Shown: positions 1 to 6,553 of the stretch, piece by piece
Position numbering within the stretch: position 1 is the stretch's first letter
Layout of the letters: the number at the start of each line of letters is the position of its first letter
Assembly (NCBI GenBank): GCA_009787915.1
Contig: WQSK01000007.1
Location: 1-24,362, forward strand
From: Bacillota bacterium
Lineage (GTDB): Bacteria; Bacillota; Clostridia; Christensenellales; UBA1242
Length of the DNA stretch: 24,362 nt
Direction of reading: 5' to 3'
Translations under genes and position numbers: made by a program
Notes under the pieces: generated by a model
Database searches by the model: none
What the model was told of the DNA's origin: nothing
What the model saw: the letters and a program-made list of their open reading frames with translations, nothing else

Positions 1-2
1 TC

Positions 3-74
3 AACATCTACACGCACCCGATTACAAGAAACACAGTTTTTACGGCAAGATTTAGTTTGCCACCTGCGGCGTAG
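3..74 (+). CDS. Possible C-terminal tail of an upstream element gene (partial)
   Basis: One reading frame is open from the left edge to a TAG at 72-74 and would end 11 bases before the next gene, a spacing like the rest of this operon. A second frame closes at 53-55 and is equally possible. Only about 23 residues are visible, with no recognisable motif. In inoviruses the coat-protein genes normally precede the adsorption and pI genes, so a structural gene here would fit, but nothing in the residues proves it. Confidence 0.2.
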   Translation, partial: NIYTHPITRNTVFTARFSLPPAA

Positions 75-85
75 GGGGTGGCGAT

Positions 86-1468
86 ATGTGGAAATTTCTC
101 AAATGGCTTTTGATACTGAAAACTGTGATTGTTCTCGTGCTTGGCTCTTTGCTCATCGCAAGTCACGGCACACTTTGGGGGTTGCTTGACCGCAAACAAT
201 CCCCGACACCCAAAGAAACACCGCCGTATACCGAAATCACGGAACAAGCAATCTTGCAACCATTACGAATGAATATGTTGTCGGGGGTGGAATTTTCTGC
301 CCCAAGACGACCTGCATATCGTGACGAAGGATATATTTACAACGACAGGGGCAACCGCTTGTTTGTCTTGGAAGATGTCGGGATAATCGTTGACGAAAAC
401 GCCGATGTCGTTGTCGTGCAAGGCGAAAGCAGACCCATATTGTATTGTGACGAAAGTGAAGCCTTTATCTGTTCCGCAGGTCGGTCACTTAATATTTGGA
501 TAGACAGTATGCACAGGGCAATATTGCGTGGCGGTACACGGCAAACAATTTCAATTTCGCTTGACAATCGTGTAGTCCTTATCAATGTCCGTTACCAAAA
601 CGAATACTTGCTGACTTATGCGTTCCATACAACAAGTCGGCGTGCTTGGTGGGATAGGGCTTTCAACTTGGCTCGTTGGGGTACTGGGGCTTACAATCAT
701 TATTTCCACGACATCACAGGCAACCGCATACCGCTGAACACGATTTCGCAAAGGACAGACTGGTCAAATGTTGGGTCGGTGCTTGCAAATATCCACCCTG
801 TCTTGATTGGCGTGCGTGCGTTGTTCGGACACAGTCCGTTTTTGCAAATGGTAGATGTGTTGGAAAGAACAACCTTGCGTGAGAAAATGCAAACCTTGCA
901 AAATGTCCAGTACCACCCATTCCCAAGACTGCGTGACCCAAGTATCAACCGCTATGTCCGAACAAGCGACGGCAATTACATCTTTATGTCGCCACGCACA
1001 AACCAATTTTTTAGCGTGGATATGTTGCCGTTGTTTAGTATGACAAATCGGGGCTTGCCTTTGGTGTTCCACGAAAACGACATAATCACAACGGACTTGC
1101 GACCCCAAGAAATCACAAACGGCGTGCTTGTCGGCGTGTACACAACACATCAACTTTTAATGCAGGGCGAAGAATTTTATCTTGGGATAATCACAACATC
1201 TTTCGGTATGTTCTCTGTTCCGATTTTCTATGACGATGGGCGTTGGAACTCTGCCACAGGCGATGACATCACGGACGAAATCAACAGTCAGCAAAGACAT
1301 ATAATCATTGACGGCGAAAGTCTGATTGAGTGGCTTTACAACATCTTCGGCAATGGACAACTTGGGCTTGCGATTTCAATAATCTTTTGGGTCGTTGTTG
1401 CGTTGGTGTTGTTGTTCGTGATTGGGCTTTTCACAAGGGCAATATCCTTTGCCTTTGGCGACAAGTGA
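86..1468 (+). CDS. Double-anchored membrane protein, putative inovirus minor coat/adsorption protein
   Basis: A 460-residue protein. It starts with a short basic stretch and a hydrophobic helix (about residues 5-27), then a long polar, beta-rich middle of roughly 390 residues, and ends with a strong membrane helix (about 424-453) and a short charged tail. This signal/anchor plus C-terminal anchor layout, the length, and the position directly before the Zot-type gene match the pIII-like adsorption protein slot of filamentous phages. No sequence motif confirms this, so the role is inferred from context. The ATG at 86 follows a G-rich ribosome-binding stretch (AGGGGGTGG). The stop overlaps the GTG start of the next gene by four bases, implying translational coupling. 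Alternatively it could be another membrane assembly protein of the pVI type, although it is much longer than pVI. Confidence 0.75.
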   Translation: MWKFLKWLLILKTVIVLVLGSLLIASHGTLWGLLDRKQSPTPKETPPYTEITEQAILQPLRMNMLSGVEFSAPRRPAYRDEGYIYNDRGNRLFVLEDVGIIVDENADVVVVQGESRPILYCDESEAFICSAGRSLNIWIDSMHRAILRGGTRQTISISLDNRVVLINVRYQNEYLLTYAFHTTSRRAWWDRAFNLARWGTGAYNHYFHDITGNRIPLNTISQRTDWSNVGSVLANIHPVLIGVRALFGHSPFLQMVDVLERTTLREKMQTLQNVQYHPFPRLRDPSINRYVRTSDGNYIFMSPRTNQFFSVDMLPLFSMTNRGLPLVFHENDIITTDLRPQEITNGVLVGVYTTHQLLMQGEEFYLGIITTSFGMFSVPIFYDDGRWNSATGDDITDEINSQQRHIIIDGESLIEWLYNIFGNGQLGLAISIIFWVVVALVLLFVIGLFTRAISFAFGDK

Positions 1469-2277
1469 TACGGATACTGTGTGGCGAGCCTGGTGTAGGG
1501 AAAACAAGTTTTTTATCTAATATCGCAAGTACGGCAATGTTTGACCGACAAAGGTACAAACGGACACGCAATGCGATACAAAGAAAAATTGACGGCGGTT
1601 TTCCCTACACCATACCGCCACAACACTCGGTATATACAAATTTCCATTGTGTCGGGCGAAAGTGGCGTTACCACCCACGACAGTCTTGGCACATCGACCC
1701 AAGCCGTTTGGGGCTTATGGACAAAACGAACTTTGACCCGAACACGCACTTGCCACTTGTTGATGTGCAGTTTATTCCACCGCACTCGGTCATTTGTATC
1801 ACGGAAGCCCAAGAACATTTTGACAGCCGTGCATATCGTAATTTCAAACCATTCCAATCACGCTTTTTTGAAAGGCACAGGCACAACGGACTTGATATAT
1901 GGCTTGATGTTCAACGCCACGATTTGATTGATAAAAACATTCGGGAACTTGCGGAAATCGTGGAAATAGTCCGCAAGCAAGATGTGACATCTGAACTTGG
2001 GCGTGTGCTTTATCAAAAGTGGACTATACGCAGATTTCAAACTTGCGACCATTACGAAGCCTATAAAAAATCGGGCAAAGAGTTGCGGAACTATACCGAA
2101 GAAATTATCACATCTTCTTTTGATGTACACCGAACTTATGATAGTTGCGGTTGTGAGCCTGATTTCTATGAGGGCAACCTGAACAACGATTTTGAATACG
2201 AAAAAGTCGCACCGCCCAAACAAACGATTAACGACTATGTTCGATACTTTCACGAAAGGCAAAGGGGGCAAATATGA
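1465..2277 (+). CDS. Zot/pI-family morphogenesis ATPase
   Basis: A 270-residue P-loop protein of the zonula occludens toxin/phage pI family, which drives assembly and extrusion of filamentous phages through the inner membrane. Seen: Walker A GEPGVGKT at residues 7-14, immediately after the start as usual for the family; a Walker-B-like strand VICITEAQ at 109-116, with Thr where Asp is typical; and the Zot signature RHRHNGLDIWLDVQ at 137-150. The start is taken as GTG 1465, overlapping the upstream stop as GTGA, because it puts the P-loop at its normal place; the frame stays open further upstream but has no better start. The gene ends with an ATGA overlap onto the next one. Odd: no C-terminal transmembrane helix is visible, although pI proteins usually have one. 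Confidence 0.88.
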   Translation: MIRILCGEPGVGKTSFLSNIASTAMFDRQRYKRTRNAIQRKIDGGFPYTIPPQHSVYTNFHCVGRKWRYHPRQSWHIDPSRLGLMDKTNFDPNTHLPLVDVQFIPPHSVICITEAQEHFDSRAYRNFKPFQSRFFERHRHNGLDIWLDVQRHDLIDKNIRELAEIVEIVRKQDVTSELGRVLYQKWTIRRFQTCDHYEAYKKSGKELRNYTEEIITSSFDVHRTYDSCGCEPDFYEGNLNNDFEYEKVAPPKQTINDYVRYFHERQRGQI

Positions 2278-2600
2278 AACAAATAACATTCTTTGAATTA
2301 AAGGCAATGTACTTGACCGAACTGTACGGACTGCTTGCAATGAGCCTTGAAACTGGCGACTATGTTTCCGACAAAATGGCTTTGAAAATTGAAAAGCGAA
2401 TTGTCAAAGGTGCAAACAAAACTTGGCGTAAACTGTTCCGCAAACATCGTTGGAACAAAGGCTTTTACTCTTTGACCCAGTTCAAAGCAAAACCGCCCGA
2501 AGAAACACCAAAAGACAAGCCTGCCCCTGTGGTAGTTGTCACGGACAATTTGCAAATTACGAACACGCAAACGCCGTTGTTGGAAAACGCAAAGACCTGA
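2274..2600 (+). CDS. Small basic protein of the element, function unknown
   Basis: A 108-residue protein whose ATG overlaps the Zot stop (ATGA), so it is very likely co-translated. The first 75 residues look helical. Residues about 40-65 are rich in Lys, Arg and Trp, and the C-terminal 35 residues are rich in Pro, Lys and Thr and probably disordered. No family is recognised. A basic, helical protein at this place could bind DNA or assist packaging or replication, but that is a guess from charge and location only. It ends 114 bases before Rep, just upstream of the origin hairpins. Confidence 0.6.
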   Translation: MKQITFFELKAMYLTELYGLLAMSLETGDYVSDKMALKIEKRIVKGANKTWRKLFRKHRWNKGFYSLTQFKAKPPEETPKDKPAPVVVVTDNLQITNTQTPLLENAKT

Positions 2601-2618
2601 CGGCAAGGCATACGCACG

Positions 2619-2647
2619 CCCACACTTGTGGGGGCGGCGTAGCCGCC
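2619..2647. repeat. Two tandem GC-rich hairpins next to the origin
   Basis: Hairpin 1 is CCCAC-ACTT-GTGGG (2619-2632, with a possible extra A-T pair). Hairpin 2 is GGCGGC-GTA-GCCGCC (2633-2647), with a perfect 6-bp stem. They abut each other and the origin stem without a spare base. In filamentous phages the origin region is a run of hairpins including the packaging signal, and CRESS Reps bind short elements beside the origin stem; either role is possible here. A terminator is less likely because no T-tract follows. Confidence 0.65.
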
Positions 2648-2682
2648 GCAGTCTGCGACCCTAGTATTACCTAGCAGACTGC
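2648..2682. other. CRESS-type rolling-circle replication origin (stem-loop with nonanucleotide)
   Basis: A perfect 9-bp stem GCAGTCTGC (2648-2656) / GCAGACTGC (2674-2682) encloses a 17-base loop containing TAGTATTAC at 2662-2670. This nonanucleotide in the loop of a stem is the canonical origin of circoviruses, nanoviruses and (as TAATATTAC) geminiviruses, nicked by Rep between T and A, here between 2668 and 2669. It lies 32 bases upstream of a gene encoding a CRESS-type Rep, so element and enzyme match. The nick position is inferred from the known systems. Confidence 0.9.
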
Positions 2683-2714
2683 TTTCCAAATCTAAAAATA
2701 AAGGACTTAAAATT

Positions 2715-3701
2715 ATGAGCGAAACCGCAATCACAATTATCGACACGCCCGAAATCGAAACACCTGCGAACACAAAAGCACAAACTTGGCTTTGTACTCT
2801 GAACAACCCGAAAATGACTGACGAAGAATTTTATGACTTTCTTTGCAAACTGGAAAGCGTAAAATACTTTATCTTCCAAAGAGAGCGTGGCGAAGAAACC
2901 AACACAGAGCATTTTCAATTTTACATCGAATTTGAATTTGCAAGACATTTCAAAACAGTCAAGAAAGTCCTGCCACACGGCACGCACATCGAACAGAGAA
3001 AAGGCACGAAAAAGCAAGCAAGAGAATATTGTTGCAAGCCCGAAACACGAATAGGTAATGTACACGAACACGGCGTATTTATCGAAGAACGGCAACGGAC
3101 TGACCTGCACAACATCATTTCGGCAATCAAGGCAGGTATGACAATTCACGAACTGCGTGACGATTACGAAGCCCAGTTTTTTATGTTCCAAAAGAAATTT
3201 GAAACTGAAAGGGCTTTGTACCTTGATAAGACTTTTGGCGATGTATTCCGTGACATAAATGTGTCGTACATCTACGGCACAACAGGCACAGGAAAAACAA
3301 GGTCAATCGCTGAAAGATTTGGCTATCGCAATATCTTCCGTGTGACCGAATACGACCAAAGAGCCTTTGACAACTATGACGGTCAAGACATTATTATCTT
3401 TGAAGAATTTAGGTCAAGTTTCAAAATCGCCCAAATGCTGAACTATCTTGACGGACACCCCTGCCGTCTGCCTGCAAGGTTTATCGACAAAACAGCGTGT
3501 TATACAAAAATCTTTATCACGACAAACATACCCCTGCACAAACAATACCCGAATATACAAAATGAAGAACCTGCCACCTTTGACGCTTTTGTTCGGCGTA
3601 TAAATAACATCTACAATTACGACAACCCGACACACAGGCTATTGCTTGAAAACGGCGAACAAAACCCCTTGAACATATCACAAACGGAAATGCCGTTTTA
3701 A
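2715..3701 (+). CDS. rep: CRESS-type replication initiator: HUH endonuclease plus SF3 helicase
   Basis: A 328-residue protein with the complete eukaryotic-virus-like Rep architecture. HUH endonuclease domain: motif I WLCTLNNP (25-32), motif II HFQFYIEF (66-73), where one His of the usual HxH/HxQ pattern pairs with Gln, and motif III YCCK (105-108), with Tyr105 as the expected nicking residue. SF3 helicase domain: Walker A GTTGTGKT (188-195), Walker B IIIFEEF (226-232), the LDGHPCRLPAR stretch (245-255) typical of CRESS Reps, and motif C IFITTN (266-271). It would nick the TAGTATTAC origin just upstream and unwind DNA for rolling-circle replication. The ATG at 2715 has AAAGGA about ten bases upstream. 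All catalytic residues are present, so the gene looks functional. Bacterial pCRESS-type plasmids encode similar Reps. Confidence 0.93.
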   Translation: MSETAITIIDTPEIETPANTKAQTWLCTLNNPKMTDEEFYDFLCKLESVKYFIFQRERGEETNTEHFQFYIEFEFARHFKTVKKVLPHGTHIEQRKGTKKQAREYCCKPETRIGNVHEHGVFIEERQRTDLHNIISAIKAGMTIHELRDDYEAQFFMFQKKFETERALYLDKTFGDVFRDINVSYIYGTTGTGKTRSIAERFGYRNIFRVTEYDQRAFDNYDGQDIIIFEEFRSSFKIAQMLNYLDGHPCRLPARFIDKTACYTKIFITTNIPLHKQYPNIQNEEPATFDAFVRRINNIYNYDNPTHRLLLENGEQNPLNISQTEMPF

Positions 3702-3718
3702 TGGGTGGGTGGGTTGAA

Positions 3719-3904
3719 ATGAAAAAGAAATATTTACTTGAAAATTGTCCTATCTGTTCGGGCGTTATGATTGTACCAAACGACAACAAAAAACTCGGAA
3801 CTTGTATATCCGTTTGCCGTGAACACTTTATCGAACTGTCCGAAGATTACAAACGATATGAAATCGACAAAGGGGGCGAAAGTGAACAGTTATCAAAAAA
3901 TTGA
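3719..3904 (+). CDS. Small Cys-rich, putative zinc-binding protein
   Basis: A 61-residue protein starting MKKKYLLENCPIC. It has a CPxC pair near residue 10 and a second C-x3-C-x2-H cluster near residues 29-36, a pattern that fits a small treble-clef or zinc-ribbon-like site. The ATG at 3719 is preferred because a G-rich stretch (GGGTGGGTGGG) precedes it. An in-frame ATG at 3701 overlaps the Rep stop (TAATG) and would add six residues. Its last 23 bases overlap the next gene. It is probably co-transcribed with Rep and may be a regulator or accessory replication factor. No family is recognised. Confidence 0.6.
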   Translation: MKKKYLLENCPICSGVMIVPNDNKKLGTCISVCREHFIELSEDYKRYEIDKGGESEQLSKN

Positions 3905-4079
3905 CGGAAACGATTTACCTGTGCTTGTTCGTGGCGACCCAAGTTTTGACAACCTTGCCAAGTGGGAAAAAGAAACGCTTATCAATCCATTGCTCGATGT
4001 CATAAAGGAATTTTACCAAGACCCGAAAAACCGCCAAGCATATCAAGACTGGCGACAGACAAAAGCCCTAGTAAATTAA
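3882..4079 (+). CDS. Small acidic element protein, function unknown
   Basis: A 65-residue protein starting at GTG 3882, which has a good ribosome-binding stretch (AAAGGGGGCG) about five bases upstream. The same frame is open back to an ATG at 3771, but that part would lie wholly inside the preceding gene and lacks a ribosome site. The visible sequence is mostly amphipathic helix with aromatic residues (DPSFDNLAKWEKE, then YQDWRQTK near the end). It is the last gene of the element and its stop codon sits in the loop/stem of the terminator. No family is recognised. Confidence 0.6.
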   Translation: MNSYQKIDGNDLPVLVRGDPSFDNLAKWEKETLINPLLDVIKEFYQDPKNRQAYQDWRQTKALVN

Positions 4080-4090
4080 CTAGGGCTTTT
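4061..4090. terminator. Strong, probably bidirectional intrinsic terminator
   Basis: A perfect 12-bp stem AAAAGCCCTAGT / ACTAGGGCTTTT with the 6-base loop AAATTA. It gives a GC-core hairpin flanked by A-runs on the left and T-runs on the right, so it can stop transcripts from both strands. It closes the element operon and overlaps the last codons of the 65-residue gene, as well as the end of a possible minus-strand reading frame. Confidence 0.9.
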
Positions 4091-4270
4091 TGTTGCAAAT
4101 CTGCCAAAGCAATCTCTATCGCCGTTCCTTGCATAGTCCTGTGGCTCATATGAAATATTGATAGCAAATGCCCAGTAGTTACGCTTGACTTTGTGCCTGC
4201 CAAATGCTATTGTACTTTGGTCTTCGTGTTCGGATATGGGAACACTAGGGTCACCATTTGTTTCACTCAC
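4076..4270 (-). CDS. Doubtful small reading frame, possible gene remnant at the element edge
   Basis: A 64-codon minus-strand frame from GTG 4270 to a TAA at 4076 inside the terminator. The frame is open for about 15 further codons upstream but has no ATG there. Composition is protein-like, with a charged N-terminal part and then aromatic residues (NYWAFAINISY near the middle). No ribosome-binding site or clear promoter is visible. It fills most of the stretch between the element and the CPBP gene, where I see nothing else. It may be a decayed gene, a sequence duplicated at an integration edge, or chance. Confidence 0.25.
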   Translation of the reverse strand: MSETNGDPSVPISEHEDQSTIAFGRHKVKRNYWAFAINISYEPQDYARNGDRDCFGRFATKSPS

Positions 4271-4306
4271 GAACCTTGTTTCGTCTGTGGCTTCATGAAA
4301 AACGTT

Positions 4307-4334
4307 TTGTTTAAAAAGAAAAGAATGTTATATA
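4307..4334 (+). promoter_or_regulatory. Putative promoter of the CPBP protease gene
   Basis: TTGTTT (4307-4312), 16-base spacer, TATATA (4329-4334). The -10 ends nine bases before the ATG, so the predicted mRNA leader is only two or three bases and no Shine-Dalgarno site fits in it. Confidence 0.5.
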
Positions 4335-4343
4335 TGAGATGTC

Positions 4344-4994
4344 ATGGATGAAGAAACAAAAGGTACCCCAGCGAATTTTTCACAGAGGAGAATATTCTGT
4401 ATTATTTCTCCGTTTATTTTGATGCTGGTTTGTTTGACCTTTGCATTGATCTTTCGGAATATGCTGCCGATTTATATATACAAGCCGATTATACTGACGT
4501 TGTATTGGGTGCTGTCATTATTGTTTGTGTTTATTGGAATAGGTGTTGCGGAATTCAAAAGCCTTTTTCAAAAACCGTCGGGCAAGATATGGTGGCTGGT
4601 ACTTGCGTTGCTGATTGGACTGATGCCACTTTCAACATTTATTATCGGTTTCGAGAATTTAACTTGGTTATACTTTCTCCTCGTAATAGGGCTTGCCTTA
4701 ATTAATTCTTTTTGTGAGGAAATTTATTGGAGAGGGTTTCTTTTGAATCATACCTTTTCTTCAAAGAAAATTGCTTGTTTATATTCCATACCGCTATTTG
4801 TTGTGTGTCATTTTATTTGGGGAATAACATCACCTGATGTTGTGCATCCAATAGTTCTCACAGTAATGGCAATAATGGCAATTGGTTGGAGCATTATAAC
4901 CATAAAGACCAAAAGCGTGTGGTGGGCGGTCATATCGCATTTTATTGTAAATGTTTTTAGTTTAAGCGCAATGACCTTGCTTTTAATAATCTAA
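4344..4994 (+). CDS. CPBP-family intramembrane metalloprotease
   Basis: A 216-residue polytopic membrane protein with about six or seven hydrophobic helices. It carries the three CPBP (CAAX protease and bacteriocin-processing, Abi) motifs: EEIYWR at 125-130 (EExxxR), FVVCHFIW around His156, and ISHFIVN with His199 and Asn203. These Glu and His residues form the intramembrane metal/catalytic site in the family. Members process prenylated or peptide substrates or give self-immunity to bacteriocins; nothing nearby indicates a bacteriocin, so the substrate is unknown. It is flanked by its own promoter and the promoter of the next gene, so it is probably monocistronic. Confidence 0.9.
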   Translation: MDEETKGTPANFSQRRIFCIISPFILMLVCLTFALIFRNMLPIYIYKPIILTLYWVLSLLFVFIGIGVAEFKSLFQKPSGKIWWLVLALLIGLMPLSTFIIGFENLTWLYFLLVIGLALINSFCEEIYWRGFLLNHTFSSKKIACLYSIPLFVVCHFIWGITSPDVVHPIVLTVMAIMAIGWSIITIKTKSVWWAVISHFIVNVFSLSAMTLLLII

Positions 4995-5006
4995 GTATGT
5001 TATAGT
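4977..5006 (+). promoter_or_regulatory. Promoter giving a near-leaderless transcript
   Basis: TTGCTT (4977-4982), 18-base spacer, TATAGT (5001-5006), then six bases to the ATG at 5013. The start point should fall on or next to the ATG. The -35 lies inside the end of the CPBP gene. Confidence 0.65.
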
Positions 5007-5012
5007 CCACAT

Positions 5013-5654
5013 ATGCCAACACAAGTATTAACTGCCCTCGGGGGCGTTGTCGGTTTTTTTGTCCTCATGGTTATTATCGTAGCCATACTTTGGAATCGGC
5101 GGGGAAAAAGACTTGACCAAGAAGATAACGATTTTATCGCCAGTATGTCGCGTGCGAATTTTATTTCCCGCGGTGACAGGGCAGATGTACAAACTGTAAC
5201 GCTTGGCACAAATAGTTCTACTGGCCGTGGCGGACAATGGTCAACAGGTGCTACCAGTAATGTCGGCGATTGGGTGTTTATTGACGGTGGGCATTTACAC
5301 CTTAAAGTAAAACGCAACAGGCGGATGCTCGGAATGGATTTGGGTGCGCGTTGGTCCATGGCGTATGATGCTGGCGAAGTCAGAATTCCTGTCACAGATA
5401 TTAAATCCGCAGGTTTTTATTCGGGTGACATCAGCATTCGGCAATTCGTGTCGGGCGATGGAATTAGGGAAGTGCAAACATCTGGGTGGGTAGAAAGCAA
5501 AATTCGCATCGTTGACCTGAAAGGGAATGAGTTTATTTTTGACGTGTGGGATGCGCCTAGGTCAAAAAATCCGCGAACCCGTCCGCAGGTTAGGGATGAT
5601 TTCTTTTCTGCGCTATCGTTTCTTAATTCAAAAATTGATATTATAAGGGGATAA
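5013..5654 (+). CDS. Membrane-anchored protein of unknown function
   Basis: A 213-residue protein with a single N-terminal membrane helix (about residues 8-27) followed by a basic RRGKR stop-transfer, so the bulk is probably cytoplasmic. After a Gly/Ser/Thr-rich linker (about 65-83) comes a beta-rich domain of about 120 residues (GDWVFIDGGHLHLKVKRN, then IPVTDIKSAGF and IRIVDLKGNEFIFDVWD), ending in a helix. The alternation of strands with a final helix is reminiscent of PH-like domains, but I do not recognise the family. No Shine-Dalgarno site precedes the ATG, and a -10 hexamer sits six bases upstream. The next gene starts 29 bases after the stop and may be co-transcribed. Confidence 0.8.
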   Translation: MPTQVLTALGGVVGFFVLMVIIVAILWNRRGKRLDQEDNDFIASMSRANFISRGDRADVQTVTLGTNSSTGRGGQWSTGATSNVGDWVFIDGGHLHLKVKRNRRMLGMDLGARWSMAYDAGEVRIPVTDIKSAGFYSGDISIRQFVSGDGIREVQTSGWVESKIRIVDLKGNEFIFDVWDAPRSKNPRTRPQVRDDFFSALSFLNSKIDIIRG

Positions 5655-5683
5655 AACAATAAACTTGGCAGATACTAAAAGGT

Positions 5684-6553
5684 ATGAAATGCTTGGTTGC
5701 TCTTTGCTTTGTTTTATTAAGTGCGCTTTCTTTTGGTGGGTTTGCGCAGGCAAATGTCGCGGCAGATGCGGTAAGCGCATCGGGTGCTTTGAGTATCGCG
5801 GAGGAAATTCAACTTCCGATTCTTATGTATCACAGTATATTGAAATCAAAATCAAATAAGTTTACGATAAAGCCGTCGCAACTTGATTCAGATTTTGAGG
5901 CATTGAAAGAAGCGGGGTTTACTTCGGTCTTTATGTCCGAGGTAATTAATTGGGTTGACGGAAAGGGTACTTTGCCTGCGAAACCAATTGTAATAACTTT
6001 TGACGACGGGCATTATAACAACCTGTATTACGGCTTGGACATTGCCAAAAAGCACGATATGAAAATAATGATTAACCCCGTAACTGCATTTTCGCTACAC
6101 AGTGTGAACAGCGGTGACCATAGTAACCCAAATTACAGTCACTTGACTTGGGACCAAATGGGGGAGATGTATAGAAGCGGACTTGTTGAATTTGGGAATC
6201 ATACGCACAGGATGCACAACTTTAAACCAAGGTTCGGAATTATGAGAATCAGTGGCGAGAGCGATGAAGATTACAGAGAAAAACTTTACGCAGACATTGA
6301 AAGGGCGCAACAGTTGCTTGAACAAAGTGGTGTTCCGCGACCAAAGACTTTTGCTTATCCTTTTGGCAAGTATACGGCCGAGAGTCGGGAGATGCTTTTG
6401 GACATGGGTTTTCGGGCACTCCTCACGTGTAACGAGTGGATAAGTACAATCCGCAAAGGCGATGAAACTTGCCTTCATAAATTGGGTCGGTTTAATCGTT
6501 GTGGGAGTTGGGGAACCGACAAGATGATGTCGCGAGTCTTAAAGACTGGTTAA
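5684..6553 (+). CDS. Secreted polysaccharide deacetylase (NodB domain)
   Basis: A 289-residue protein with a signal peptide (residues 1-23, hydrophobic core then AQA), so it is exported. It belongs to carbohydrate esterase family 4-like enzymes, which remove N-acetyl groups from peptidoglycan or exopolysaccharide. Motifs: ILMYHSI (46-52), TFDDG (105-109) with the catalytic-base/metal Asp pair, GNHTHRMH (171-178) supplying metal His residues, and FAYPFG (motif 3). This set matches the MYHS-type subgroup (PdaC/PgaB-like cores). The substrate cannot be told from the sequence. GATACT ends seven bases before the ATG and could be a -10, with no clear -35. Its 3' end overlaps a minus-strand gene by 15 bases. 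Confidence 0.9.
   Translation: MKCLVALCFVLLSALSFGGFAQANVAADAVSASGALSIAEEIQLPILMYHSILKSKSNKFTIKPSQLDSDFEALKEAGFTSVFMSEVINWVDGKGTLPAKPIVITFDDGHYNNLYYGLDIAKKHDMKIMINPVTAFSLHSVNSGDHSNPNYSHLTWDQMGEMYRSGLVEFGNHTHRMHNFKPRFGIMRISGESDEDYREKLYADIERAQQLLEQSGVPRPKTFAYPFGKYTAESREMLLDMGFRALLTCNEWISTIRKGDETCLHKLGRFNRCGSWGTDKMMSRVLKTG

Larger units (their letters stand above)
1..4090 (+). mobile_element. Integrated inovirus-like element with CRESS-type replication module (right part)
   Basis: All genes from the left edge to the terminator at 4061-4090 run on the plus strand, are tightly packed and mostly overlap. Seen in order: a double-anchored protein, a Zot-family ATPase, a small basic protein, an origin-like stem-loop, a CRESS-type Rep, a Cys-rich small protein and a 65-residue protein. 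Zot/pI is the hallmark of filamentous phages; the Rep plus TAGTATTAC origin is the hallmark of CRESS-DNA replicons. The coat-protein end and left junction lie before position 1. The right junction is not defined: the terminator is only a sensible limit, and the host CPBP gene begins at 4344. No integrase, Xer site or transposase is visible, so the integration route is unknown. A circular episome is excluded only by the continuity with housekeeping genes. Confidence 0.8.

Noticed and set aside
1330..1464. Longer Zot protein beginning at ATG 1330
   Set aside because: It would overlap the upstream gene by 139 bases and push the P-loop away from the N-terminus; GTG 1465 fits the family and the GTGA coupling.
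3771..3881. Start at ATG 3771 for the 65-residue element gene
   Set aside because: It lies inside the Cys-rich gene without a ribosome site; GTG 3882 has a good one.
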